Notes: generated by a model from the letters alone, not told the origin. DNA of 10,424 bases from Bacillota bacterium (GCA_016286935.1 JAEEUO010000016.1:1-10424); one strand, 5' to 3'; shown: positions 1 to 7,232, numbered from the stretch's first letter. Numbers and translations are program-made.

Positions 1-37
1 TATTATTTATGCTATTCAATCCGATACCCGAAACAAA

Positions 38-65
38 GGAGGTGTTCCTTTTCCGGAACACCTCC
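38..65 (-). terminator. Factor-independent terminator after the gluzincin lipoprotein gene
   Basis: A perfect 11-bp inverted repeat (arms 38-48 and 55-65, 6-base loop) starts a few bases beyond the TAA stop of the peptidase gene. On the minus strand the stem is followed by TTTGTTT. This is the expected form of an intrinsic terminator and ends the leftmost transcription unit. The remaining 37 bp to the window edge are AT-rich and hold nothing recognisable. Confidence 0.9.
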
Positions 66-71
66 CTCGTT

Positions 72-3000
72 TTATTTGCCGATATAGGCCTCGTCGATGT
101 GGAAGTTGAATTCGATCCCTTCGTCGCCTTTCTTTTCACCGTGGCCCTGGTAGAGGCAGTCCGAACGGTAGGTATGCTTCCGGAACCTCTCGCTGAAGTA
201 TTTGTCCGCTTCCTCGGAGAGGCCTCTGTAGAACAGATCTCCCGACGGCTTATAGTCGAACACCACGTTTCCGTCGGTATCGTAGACCATCATCTTGGTG
301 ACGCTGATCCGGGGGATCCGGCCGCCGTCGACGCTCTCCAGTGTCGTCTTGAAGCGGACCTCCACGCTCAGTTCCGGGCTCTTGTTGTTCAGGTTTATGA
401 ACACCTTGTCCTTCTTGTAAACGGTCTCCGCGCCGTCCGAAAGGTCGATCAGGAAGCTGTGCCCGCTGTATTCCGGGAGCAAGAAGTCGTGCTTCGTGTC
501 ACAGAGCAGCGGCGATACGCGCAGGTATTTCGCGGGCGACGCCTTGGTCGCCTCGAAGAAGTCCGCGAGGTTTTCTCCGCCTTTGTATGAAAGCGGATCC
601 ACCCAGCCTTCGCCTCCGATGTGGACCCGGGGCACCTCCCAGAAGAAATCCGAGTCGTAATGGAATTGGACGTACAGCTTTCCGTCTTTCAGCCGATAGT
701 ACATCTCATTCGTGAATTTGACCCGGATATTGTTGTCGCCCTGGGTAAAGATCTCCTCGCCTGTGACTTCGGTATCCTTCGAGTCGTATTCGGCGTAATG
801 GTATCCGTAGGTCACCTCGCTCTCCTTGCCGAAGGTCACGATGACCTCTCCGGATTTGTCGCTGTACGGGAGGCTCTTCTTGACGAGCTGCAGGTCGTTC
901 AGCTTGAGGTCGCAGTCGTAGCCGGTCGGGATCTGGTGGTCCCAAATCACGAGGCCGAGGTCCTCGTACGAAACGTACTGTTTCAGTTCGTAGGGAGTCT
1001 TGGTGTCCAGCTTGACGATGACCGGGTCCGCCTCAAGATCGAGCAGGACGCTCCTTCCCTCGAATTCGGGGGTGTACACATGGTAGATGTCCTTCTCGAT
1101 CTGCCGCGGGACGAGTTCGAGCTGGTCCACATGCTGTTCGAACAGGATCTCTTCTATGGTGTTGGAATCCATTTCGGACGTGATCCCGAGGGCCGCGACC
1201 GGCTCCACCCAGCCGGCGGCTTTCGCTCCCGTCTTGACGGAAACGGCCTTCGACTCCGGCCCCTCATACGCTTCCGCGCCAGCGCCCTTGTCCGTATACT
1301 CGGAGATCGTAACGTCCACGCTTTCCGGAAGGTCACCGCTGTTGAACGGAACGTTCGCGACGTAATCCTTTCCCTTCTCGAATTCGGAGAAGGGGACCTT
1401 TTGGGTCTGGATCGTCTCCTCGCCGGATTTTACGGTGATCAGGATGCCGTCCGTGACCTTGTCTTTGGCCTCCGGGGCTTCTGTGAGAGCGGAGGAAAGC
1501 GTCACGTCGACGCCTTTCTTCTCCTGATCCGCTTCCGCCTTGGGGGCGTCCGGAGGGAAGAGCGGGTAGACGTCGTAGAAACTGTCCGCCTTGCCGCCGT
1601 TGCCCTGGACGGCGAGAACGTAGAGCGATTGATCCGCGGTCGCCTCAAGGGAAACGACAAGACCGTTTTTCGTCTCCTTCTTTGCGGCGCCGTCCGGCAG
1701 CACGAGTTCAAGCGACGGGATCTTGGATTTCCGTTCGGGATCCTCCACGATCAGGATCTCGGTCGTCGGCTCCCTGTAGAGGCTGAACACCGAGGTCCTG
1801 ACGGAGTAATCCGCGGCGGCCAGAGGGATCCGGTAGTGCCCGTCGATGGAGACGACGGTACCGGCGGAGGAAACGTTCTTGCCGTCTTTCCGGAAGATGA
1901 CCGTTTCCCCGTATTTCAGCTCGTCGTTCGCCTTTCCGAACTTGTTCTTGTTTTCGCGCACGAACAGCCGCCAGAACGTCTCCAGTTCGCTCGCGGTGAT
2001 GCCGAACGTGGTCGTAAAGACCTTCTCGAAGCTCTGGCCCCATTGCTTGTCGTAATTGACCGACATGTCCCAGGGCGTCACCTTCGAGTTGAGCCGTTTC
2101 TTGATGAACATCGGGAAGGCGTAGGTCGCATAGCCCTTGTCCTGAGCGGGTTTGAGCCGTTCGAGGATCGAGTCGTCCGGCATGCCGTCGAGTCCGAGAG
2201 CCAGATACTTCTTTCCCGCAATGCCGAGCTCCTCGGCGGTTTCCGCCGGCTGCTCTCCCTGCGCGTATTCTTTCAGCAGATAATCCTTGAAGTGTTCCTC
2301 CGCCTCCGCCTGCGCCCAGAGGGCGGTCATTTCGGCAAAGGACGTGTTCTTAAAGCTCATGGACGCGTAATGCTTTGACGTATAAAGGTGGAACATCTCG
2401 TGGGCGCAGGTGGTGAGGACGGTGTTGTAATCCTTGGCCGCCACGACGATCTCCCCGTCTTTGTCGTACGATGCCGGGATGCGCCTCACAACGATGTAGT
2501 TCCGCTTGATCCACGGACTGATCTGCTCTCCGTGGTTGTCGTATTCGCTTGCCAGGACCACGTCGGCCTTGTACCCGAGAGCCGATGCCTTCAACGTCCA
2601 GCGGATGTAATTTCGCGCAGCCTTCACGCATTCGATCTCCGTCTTCACGTCCGCGGGGATGGCATTGTACGCTTTGAGCGCTTTCTGGTATGCTTCGTCC
2701 GCGGCGAGCATCTCCTTCATGAGCTGCGCCGCCTTGGTGTTGATCTTCGACTCCGCCGAGAAGAGAAAGCTGAACGCGGTGTACTGGCCGACGGACTTGT
2801 ACCACTCGCGGGCTTCCGCGAAGGCCTTCTCCTTGATGGCGGCCTCCATCTCCTTCAGTTCCTTCGTGGATTCCGGCCTGTCGTAATAGAACGTGAAATC
2901 GCTGTCCTGGTCGGCGAGCTTGACGATCTCATATCCGTCCCGGATGTATTTGGCGCCGATCCATTCCGTATAGTAGTCGTACGCGTACATTCCCAAAACG

Positions 3001-3710
3001 ATCTCGGCGACCACGGCGGTCGTCCAGAGGGCGACCGTCACGACGGTGATGCTGTTTTTGGAGCTGTCCCAGATGAGCTTGCCGTCTTTGACCTCGCAGG
3101 CGTATTCGTTCACGCTGCCGTCTTCCCCGATCCGCACGACCGTGAGCGAATCGTAGAGTTCCTCCGGGATCTCGGCCGCTCTGAGATCGTACTCGCAATG
3201 ATAGGTCCCGGGAAGCTCTTCGTCTCCGGAAAGGCCGGCGTCCGTCTCCCAGGCGTCGAGCACGGGAACGTACGAGGCATTCAGCTTCGTGAACAGTTCT
3301 TCGGCCTTCTCGTCCGAAAGATCGCTGATCTGGAGCTGGCCGTCTTTCGAGAAGGCGTTTTCCTCCGCGGAGACCGTAAGGCCCTTCCGCATTTCCTTGC
3401 GGAACGCCTTGCTTCCTTCCCCTTCCGTTCCTTCGCCGCTGGAATCTTCGCCGCTGGAATCTTCGCCGCTGGAATCTTCGCCGTCGGGATCTTCGGCGGG
3501 AGGATCCTCCTGCGAAACGTCAGAGCTTCCGCCGCCGTTGATCAGCCAGTTCTCGTATTCGGACGTGCCGCTGCTTCCGGACGGGTCCTCCGAAGCCGGC
3601 GGATCCACCGCGGTCCCGGGACCCGCCGGATCCGCGGGTTTCCGTCCGCAGCCCGCGAACATACTCAGGCACATCGCAAGCACCAGTATCAAAGATACGC
3701 ACTTTTTCAT
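72..3710 (-). CDS. Large multidomain lipoprotein with a gluzincin-type zinc metallopeptidase motif
   Basis: A 1212-residue surface lipoprotein, probably a cell-envelope peptidase; I do not recognise a named family. Residues 1-21 are a lipoprotein signal peptide ending FAGC, lipidated at Cys21. Residues 22-105 form an acidic Ser/Gly/Pro/Glu spacer with GEDSS repeats. Residues about 220-245 are strongly hydrophobic. Helical sequence leads to H437-E-M-F-H441 with Glu460 exactly 18 residues further on, inside SFAEM: this is the HExxH-x18-E arrangement of gluzincins, predicting two His and one Glu as zinc ligands and Glu438 as the catalytic base. The catalytic region probably runs to about 595. 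Beta-rich segments follow, including a fibronectin-III-like stretch (about 719-825) and a duplicated module (833-943 and 1035-1142). The ATG is preceded at suitable spacing by AAAGGA. The gene has its own promoter and terminator, so it is monocistronic. Peptidase activity is inferred from the motif; substrate unknown. Confidence 0.93.
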   Translation of the reverse strand: MKKCVSLILVLAMCLSMFAGCGRKPADPAGPGTAVDPPASEDPSGSSGTSEYENWLINGGGSSDVSQEDPPAEDPDGEDSSGEDSSGEDSSGEGTEGEGSKAFRKEMRKGLTVSAEENAFSKDGQLQISDLSDEKAEELFTKLNASYVPVLDAWETDAGLSGDEELPGTYHCEYDLRAAEIPEELYDSLTVVRIGEDGSVNEYACEVKDGKLIWDSSKNSITVVTVALWTTAVVAEIVLGMYAYDYYTEWIGAKYIRDGYEIVKLADQDSDFTFYYDRPESTKELKEMEAAIKEKAFAEAREWYKSVGQYTAFSFLFSAESKINTKAAQLMKEMLAADEAYQKALKAYNAIPADVKTEIECVKAARNYIRWTLKASALGYKADVVLASEYDNHGEQISPWIKRNYIVVRRIPASYDKDGEIVVAAKDYNTVLTTCAHEMFHLYTSKHYASMSFKNTSFAEMTALWAQAEAEEHFKDYLLKEYAQGEQPAETAEELGIAGKKYLALGLDGMPDDSILERLKPAQDKGYATYAFPMFIKKRLNSKVTPWDMSVNYDKQWGQSFEKVFTTTFGITASELETFWRLFVRENKNKFGKANDELKYGETVIFRKDGKNVSSAGTVVSIDGHYRIPLAAADYSVRTSVFSLYREPTTEILIVEDPERKSKIPSLELVLPDGAAKKETKNGLVVSLEATADQSLYVLAVQGNGGKADSFYDVYPLFPPDAPKAEADQEKKGVDVTLSSALTEAPEAKDKVTDGILITVKSGEETIQTQKVPFSEFEKGKDYVANVPFNSGDLPESVDVTISEYTDKGAGAEAYEGPESKAVSVKTGAKAAGWVEPVAALGITSEMDSNTIEEILFEQHVDQLELVPRQIEKDIYHVYTPEFEGRSVLLDLEADPVIVKLDTKTPYELKQYVSYEDLGLVIWDHQIPTGYDCDLKLNDLQLVKKSLPYSDKSGEVIVTFGKESEVTYGYHYAEYDSKDTEVTGEEIFTQGDNNIRVKFTNEMYYRLKDGKLYVQFHYDSDFFWEVPRVHIGGEGWVDPLSYKGGENLADFFEATKASPAKYLRVSPLLCDTKHDFLLPEYSGHSFLIDLSDGAETVYKKDKVFINLNNKSPELSVEVRFKTTLESVDGGRIPRISVTKMMVYDTDGNVVFDYKPSGDLFYRGLSEEADKYFSERFRKHTYRSDCLYQGHGEKKGDEGIEFNFHIDEAYIGK
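285..608 (-). repeat. C-terminal GWVDP module, copy 2, of the peptidase lipoprotein
   Basis: Residues 1035-1142 begin GWVDP and contain PEYSGHSFLIDL, a run of beta-strand-like sequence and the NLNNKSP segment. They align along their length with residues 833-943 (GWVEP, PEFEGRSVLLDL, KLDTKTP). The copies are clearly diverged, so this is an old domain duplication rather than a recent DNA repeat. The limits are approximate. Function unknown; it is likely a beta-sandwich module of the extracellular portion. Confidence 0.65.
882..1214 (-). repeat. C-terminal GWVEP module, copy 1, of the peptidase lipoprotein
   Basis: Residues 833-943 form the first copy of a module repeated at 1035-1142. Shared landmarks in the same order are GWV[ED]P, PE[FY]xG followed by a [VF]L[LI]DL strand, a hydrophobic strand ending before a K[TS]P turn, and a later strand ending in [QM]xV. 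About 90 residues of different sequence separate the copies. No enzyme motif is visible, so a binding or spacer role is the simplest guess. Confidence 0.65.
3432..3491 (-). repeat. 15-bp tandem repeat encoding GEDSS units
   Basis: Three perfect copies of a 15-bp unit (ttcgccgctggaatc on the plus strand, at 3432-3446, 3447-3461 and 3462-3476) are followed by one diverged copy (3477-3491). The length keeps the frame and encodes Gly-Glu-Asp-Ser-Ser repeats in the spacer between the lipidated cysteine and the folded part of the peptidase. Such repeats change copy number easily by slippage, which would alter the tether length. Confidence 0.9.
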
Positions 3711-3747
3711 AGGTCCATCCTTTCCCGGTAACAGTCCGTTTCGGGGT

Positions 3748-3768
3748 ATGTCCTCATGTCTTTATGTC
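3748..3768 (-). repeat. Three GACAT half-sites at 8-bp spacing in the peptidase leader
   Basis: On the minus strand GACAT occurs three times with an exact 8-bp period (plus-strand ATGTC at 3748-3752, 3756-3760 and 3764-3768). It lies downstream of the predicted -10 element and upstream of the Shine-Dalgarno sequence, within the predicted untranslated leader. It could be a protein-binding site or chance. No known regulator is assigned. Confidence 0.3.
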
Positions 3769-3818
3769 CGCGCGGTGTTGTCTGAGGGCAGATGTTTCTG
3801 TATCAACCATTTGCGTTC

Positions 3819-3827
3819 ATTATAGCA
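3819..3827 (-). promoter_or_regulatory. Extended -10 promoter (TGCTATAAT) for the peptidase lipoprotein gene
   Basis: The minus strand reads TGC directly followed by a perfect TATAAT, an extended -10 element for the housekeeping sigma factor. The -35 position falls in the T-rich tail of the upstream terminator and has only a weak match (TTTTTA at 16 bp spacing), which is acceptable when the extended -10 is present. Transcription would start near 3811-3813, giving a leader of about 100 nt before the ATG. This is the only strong promoter-like element in the 176-bp gap. Confidence 0.75.
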
Positions 3828-3844
3828 AAGAACGGCGCAATAAA

Positions 3845-3870
3845 AAAGAGGATCGTTTCCGATCCTCTTT
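3845..3870 (-). terminator. Factor-independent terminator after the channel gene
   Basis: A perfect 11-bp inverted repeat (arms 3845-3855 and 3860-3870) closes a GAAA tetraloop as read on the minus strand and runs into TTTTTTATT. It starts 17 bp after the TAG at 3887-3889. It terminates the lipoprotein-nucleotidase-channel operon. Its T-tract abuts the -35 region of the next gene's promoter. Confidence 0.93.
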
Positions 3871-3886
3871 CTTTCACGGGCCTCGC

Positions 3887-4459
3887 CTATTTCTCGCCGA
3901 GCACGATGACGCTGTCCTCCGGATCGAGGACGACCCTGTCGTTGAGCGGCGGGTTGAAGGTGCAGGCGAACGTGTCGCCCTTCATATAGCCGAGAACGAC
4001 GTATTCACGCGCCAGCGCGATCTTGCGGATCTCGGCGACCGTCCGCTCGCCGTCGCACCGGAGCGCGCCGGCCTTCTTGAGGTAGAGTTCGCTGCCCTCG
4101 TTCGAGAGCAGTTCGCGGAACGCGCCCGTGAGCTCGGGGCTCTGGGCGAGCTGCGCGAGGAAGAGCGCGGACATGTTCGACGACACGACGTAGTCGGTGT
4201 TGTCGTCGGTGGCGACGAGGGATTGATTGTGCTCGCGGCGCATCTCGACGGTGATGTTGTATTTGAAGCCGTACCGGACCTTGAAGTCGCGCAGATTGAG
4301 GAGCGTGAAGATGGACTGCATGTCGGCCTTCTCCTCGTCCATGGTGTGGTCGCTCAGAACGACGATATGGGAGGCCATGTTCGCGAGGTCGTACAGCGTC
4401 GCGTTCCGCGAGTAGTCACCGTCGAAGAAGGTGATGTTCATCTCCGCGCGGTCGGACAT
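3887..4459 (-). CDS. C-terminal RCK part of a CASTOR/POLLUX-type channel, separated by an in-frame stop
   Basis: This is the downstream part of the channel encoded from 5716, in exactly the same reading frame. The 190 residues counted from the first available ATG resemble the second RCK-like cytosolic domain of the CASTOR/POLLUX (SYM8/DMI1) family. Visible are an acidic FFDGDYS segment, a HIVVLSDHTMDEEKAD segment typical of the region after the second nucleotide-fold strands, NITVEMRREHN, and a C-terminal TrkA-C-like sheet ending DPEDSVIVLGEK before TAG. The first strand and glycine loop of the fold (VILGCNETI) lie upstream of this ATG, between it and the TAA. No Shine-Dalgarno is placed for this ATG; the nearest, AAGGA, is about 16 nt away. 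Independent translation is therefore doubtful. It is either a pseudogene tail or part of one roughly 608-residue protein if the stop is not real. Confidence 0.7.
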   Translation of the reverse strand: MSDRAEMNITFFDGDYSRNATLYDLANMASHIVVLSDHTMDEEKADMQSIFTLLNLRDFKVRYGFKYNITVEMRREHNQSLVATDDNTDYVVSSNMSALFLAQLAQSPELTGAFRELLSNEGSELYLKKAGALRCDGERTVAEIRKIALAREYVVLGYMKGDTFACTFNPPLNDRVVLDPEDSVIVLGEK

Positions 4460-4597
4460 CGAGCGCAGGATCGCGTCCTTGTCGCACTTGCCGGCGATCA
4501 GAACGTCCCGCGTGTTTTCGGGCAGCTCGTGGAGGATCGTATCGATCGTCTCGTTGCAGCCGAGGATGACGCCGCGGCCGGCGTTTTCCTCCTCTTA
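4460..4597 (-). other. In-frame TAA and the following 45 open codons that join the two channel halves
   Basis: TAA at 4595-4597 ends the upstream channel reading frame. The next 45 codons in the same frame contain no stop and encode EEENAGRGVILGCNETIDTI and onward: a short acidic linker, then the first beta strand and glycine turn of the second RCK-like domain. They run without a break into the ATG at 4457-4459. One base change in the TAA would restore a single open frame from 5716 to 3887. The first bases after the stop read GAGGAGG (4588-4594), which looks like a ribosome-binding site, but no ATG, GTG or TTG follows at a usable distance. Confidence 0.9.
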
Positions 4598-5716
4598 CGC
4601 CACGGTAACGCCTTCCGGCGCGGTCTCAGGCAGATCGGGCATCGGCACGAGCTTCGCGGTGTCGTCCTCTTCGGCGAACACGAGGATCCGGTCGCCTTTG
4701 TGGATGACCTCCGAGGCGGGCGGGTTCATGATCACTTCGCCGTTGCGGATCAGGCCGAGCGGCACGCCGGCGTCCATCGAGAGCGTCAGCTGTTCGAAGT
4801 GCATCCCCTCCGCGTCCGGCAGGTCGATGCCGTACATCTCGCTGCCCTCGAAGTTGAACATCTCCTTGAACGTCTCGGAGAGGCCCGGCTGTGTACAGGA
4901 GTGGGCGATGATGCGGGCGAGCGTGTCGTTCGTCTGGAGCGTCGTCACGTTGTGGCGGGCGGCGATGGAGGGCGGGAACTGGTACTGGCTCTTCGAGATG
5001 ATCGCGCCGACCGAGGTCTTCCTCTCGCTGTTCTCGCCGATCAGAGCGGAGACCGCGAGCAGGGCCTTCGTCGTCCGTTCGTCGCTCGTCGGGCTGATGA
5101 TGACCGTCCTGCACGTCCCGATCGAGCACTTCTCCAGCGTCGACGGATCGAAGATGTCGCACGTGCGGCAGATGATCCGGACGTTCTTCGGCACCTTGAC
5201 GTTGTTGTGGATGTATTCCTCCATCTTCGTCCGGTCCATGCTGTCCGCGATCACGATGCAGGCCGGCTGTTCGGCCGCGGCGAGGATCAGCTGCTTCAGG
5301 AGCGTGTACTCGCCGGGATAGAAGCCGAGGATGACGGTGTGGTCCTCCTCGAGGACCGTCGAGTTTCCGCGGCGGAGGTTGTTGATCTTGTCGCGGATCG
5401 CCGTGGAGATGATACCGATGAGGACGCTGCCGACGAGCATGCCGCAGATGGCTTCAAACAGGACCAGATAGCGGTAGGCGGGACCGCCGTCGTGGTATCC
5501 GGGGAAGCCGGACTTGAGGACGGTCATGATGCTCTTCCAGAGGACCGGGGCAAACTTTTCCTCGGACGTCAGGTTGAAGAAGAAGAGGAACAGCGCGATG
5601 ATGATGCCGACGGTCAACGTGAAGATGACGAGCAGCTTGATGAGGGAGCTCGTCCCTTTGGCCATCTTATTGTCGAACCAGTAGGAAAAGCGCTGTTTAC
5701 GTGTCGGTTTTTTCAT
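4595..5716 (-). CDS. CASTOR/POLLUX-type ion channel, N-terminal part (pore and first RCK domain)
   Basis: Membrane cation channel of the CASTOR/POLLUX (SYM8/DMI1) family, known for nuclear-envelope channels in plants and with bacterial relatives. A basic N-terminus is followed by a transmembrane helix (about 24-47), a pore-loop-like segment (about 58-75, WKSIMTVLKSGFPG) without a canonical TVGYG potassium filter, a second helix (about 83-105), and a first RCK-like domain from HTVILGFYPGEY (126 onward) through VRIICRTCDIFDP, TLARIIAHSCTQPGLS and NFEGSEMY to GDRILVFAEEDD near 350. These match family landmarks in order. The ATG lies 24 bp after the upstream nucleotidase gene, with AAAGGA in the gap, so co-transcription is likely. 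The frame stops at residue 373, where relatives continue into a second RCK domain; that domain is found in the same frame just downstream. A truncated product might be non-functional. Confidence 0.88.
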   Translation of the reverse strand: MKKPTRKQRFSYWFDNKMAKGTSSLIKLLVIFTLTVGIIIALFLFFFNLTSEEKFAPVLWKSIMTVLKSGFPGYHDGGPAYRYLVLFEAICGMLVGSVLIGIISTAIRDKINNLRRGNSTVLEEDHTVILGFYPGEYTLLKQLILAAAEQPACIVIADSMDRTKMEEYIHNNVKVPKNVRIICRTCDIFDPSTLEKCSIGTCRTVIISPTSDERTTKALLAVSALIGENSERKTSVGAIISKSQYQFPPSIAARHNVTTLQTNDTLARIIAHSCTQPGLSETFKEMFNFEGSEMYGIDLPDAEGMHFEQLTLSMDAGVPLGLIRNGEVIMNPPASEVIHKGDRILVFAEEDDTAKLVPMPDLPETAPEGVTVA

Positions 5717-5740
5717 GATACGGGTCTTTCCTTTCCGTTA

Positions 5741-7204
5741 TCAGAGAATGATCAGGCGTTCGCCGACCTGATGGTCGAGGTGCTGATGCGCGGAGAGATA
5801 ATCCTCGATGATCTGGAAGCAGGAGGTGGCGATGACGCGCGGTTTCTCGTTGGCGAAGATCTCCTCCGTGTTGACGTGGAACGAATCGGCCATGTTGTTG
5901 AAGTGGAAGTTCTGGAGGCCGAGCGAGAAGATCTGGTCGTCCTTCATCGGGCGGCCGTCGTAGTCGAACGCGAGGAATTCGTGCGTCTTGCGGTCGTAGA
6001 CGACGTGGAGGCCTCTCGAGAGCTGATAGAACTCGTTGTGTTTGCCCTCCCAGACCTCGTCGCGGACCATATAGCGGATCATCTCCTTGAACTGGGCGCC
6101 CGTGACCTTGACGAGGTAGACCGCGTCGTCGTACGGGAAGCACGTCATCAGGTCCTGGAGGATGACGATCGGGCCGAGTTCCTCGGTGCGCATCGAGCCG
6201 GAGCCGAGGAGGAAGATGTCCGTGCCGAGGCTGTCCTTCATCGCGTCGCAGAGCACGGCGCCGAGCTCGGTCTCCTGTTCGCGCTTCGGATGCGTCAGCT
6301 TGCGTTTGAAGCGGGTGATGACGCGGCCGTACTTCTCGTCGGTCTTGGATTTGAACTTGCCGATGAGCTGTTCGATGGACTCGTCGCGCGGGCAGTGCTG
6401 CGAATCGATCGGGACCGGCGTCCAGGTGTACGAATCGACGCAGTTGCGGTCCGTGTCGACCATGATGTCGAAGCGGCCGATCTGGTCGGTGCCGGTGCCG
6501 GCCTGGACGATCAGGATGTCGTTGACCTTCGCGGGCTCTTTGATGAAGGTGTGGGAATGGCCGCCGATGATCACGTCGACGCCGCAGGCCGGGTCGATCA
6601 TCGCCGCGAGCTTCTTGTCCTCCTCGAAGCCGATGTGGGTCAGAAGGACGGTGAAGTCGATGTCGATGGCGTTGTGGGCGTTGCAGATGCGCTCCACCTC
6701 GGCCGCCGCCTCCTCGACGTTGACGAACGTTCCGACGAGGCCGTCGTTCTTCGTCTGGGCCATGACCTCCTGGGTCAGGATGCCGATGAACAGGATCTTC
6801 ATCCCGTCGACCTCGATGACGCGGTAGGGGTTGAAGAGGTGGGCGTGGTTCGTGCTGATGTAGAGGTTCGCGTTGATGATCGGGAACTTCGCGCACTTTT
6901 CCAGGAAGAGCAGGTGGGTGATGCCGTAGTCGGTCTCGTGGTTGCCGAGCGTGACGATGTCGGGCGAGAGCATGTTCATGATCTCGATCGTGGACATGCC
7001 GCGGTATTCGGAGTCGATGATCGAGCCGCGGAACATATCGCCCGCGATGCAGTAGAGCGTGTTGGGCTCCTCCTCGCGGACCTTGTTGATGTAGCCGGAC
7101 AAAAGCGATACGCCGCCGACCAGCTTGTTGTCCAGATCCTCCGCGAGAAAGTCTCCGTGCATGTCGTTGGAGTGGAGAAGGACGAGTTTCTTCAGGTTTT
7201 TCAT
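5741..7204 (-). CDS. 5'-nucleotidase-family metallophosphatase without signal peptide
   Basis: A 487-residue enzyme of the UshA/5'-nucleotidase family, expected to hydrolyse phosphate from nucleotides or related phosphoesters with two bound metal ions. The metal-site motifs are complete: D14-x-H16 (SNDMHG), G55-D56, G87-N88-H89-E90 with Asp92 for the catalytic His-Asp pair, H190, and G-H216-S-H218. Residues about 290-470 correspond to the C-terminal substrate-binding domain (GAVLCDAM, then the FPYDDAVYLVKVTG strand). Where relatives have NGGGIR this protein has GSGSMR (334-339), and the usual late GGDG loop is not seen, so the substrate may differ. There is no signal peptide or membrane helix, so it should act in the cytoplasm. 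GGGAGGT sits 8 nt before the ATG. The gene follows the lipoprotein gene by 28 bp and precedes the channel by 24 bp. Confidence 0.92.
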   Translation of the reverse strand: MKNLKKLVLLHSNDMHGDFLAEDLDNKLVGGVSLLSGYINKVREEEPNTLYCIAGDMFRGSIIDSEYRGMSTIEIMNMLSPDIVTLGNHETDYGITHLLFLEKCAKFPIINANLYISTNHAHLFNPYRVIEVDGMKILFIGILTQEVMAQTKNDGLVGTFVNVEEAAAEVERICNAHNAIDIDFTVLLTHIGFEEDKKLAAMIDPACGVDVIIGGHSHTFIKEPAKVNDILIVQAGTGTDQIGRFDIMVDTDRNCVDSYTWTPVPIDSQHCPRDESIEQLIGKFKSKTDEKYGRVITRFKRKLTHPKREQETELGAVLCDAMKDSLGTDIFLLGSGSMRTEELGPIVILQDLMTCFPYDDAVYLVKVTGAQFKEMIRYMVRDEVWEGKHNEFYQLSRGLHVVYDRKTHEFLAFDYDGRPMKDDQIFSLGLQNFHFNNMADSFHVNTEEIFANEKPRVIATSCFQIIEDYLSAHQHLDHQVGERLIIL

Positions 7205-7232
7205 TGCTGTTACCTCCCGGGTGTACGCGGTG

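Noticed and set aside
621..3731. Plus-strand open frames of 585 and 447 codons opposite the peptidase gene
   Set aside because: Both are antisense shadows. The repeats in their translations (for example AAGIF units) are just the GEDSS repeat read on the other strand.
4588..4594. GAGGAGG just after the in-frame TAA as a ribosome-binding site for a separate downstream gene
   Set aside because: No ATG, GTG or TTG occurs within a usable distance. The bases are explained as Glu-Glu codons of the linker before the second RCK domain.
4595..4597. TAA reassigned to an amino acid in this organism
   Set aside because: TAA ends the peptidase gene at 72-74 immediately before a strong terminator, and TAG and TGA end the other genes, so a standard code is the simpler reading.
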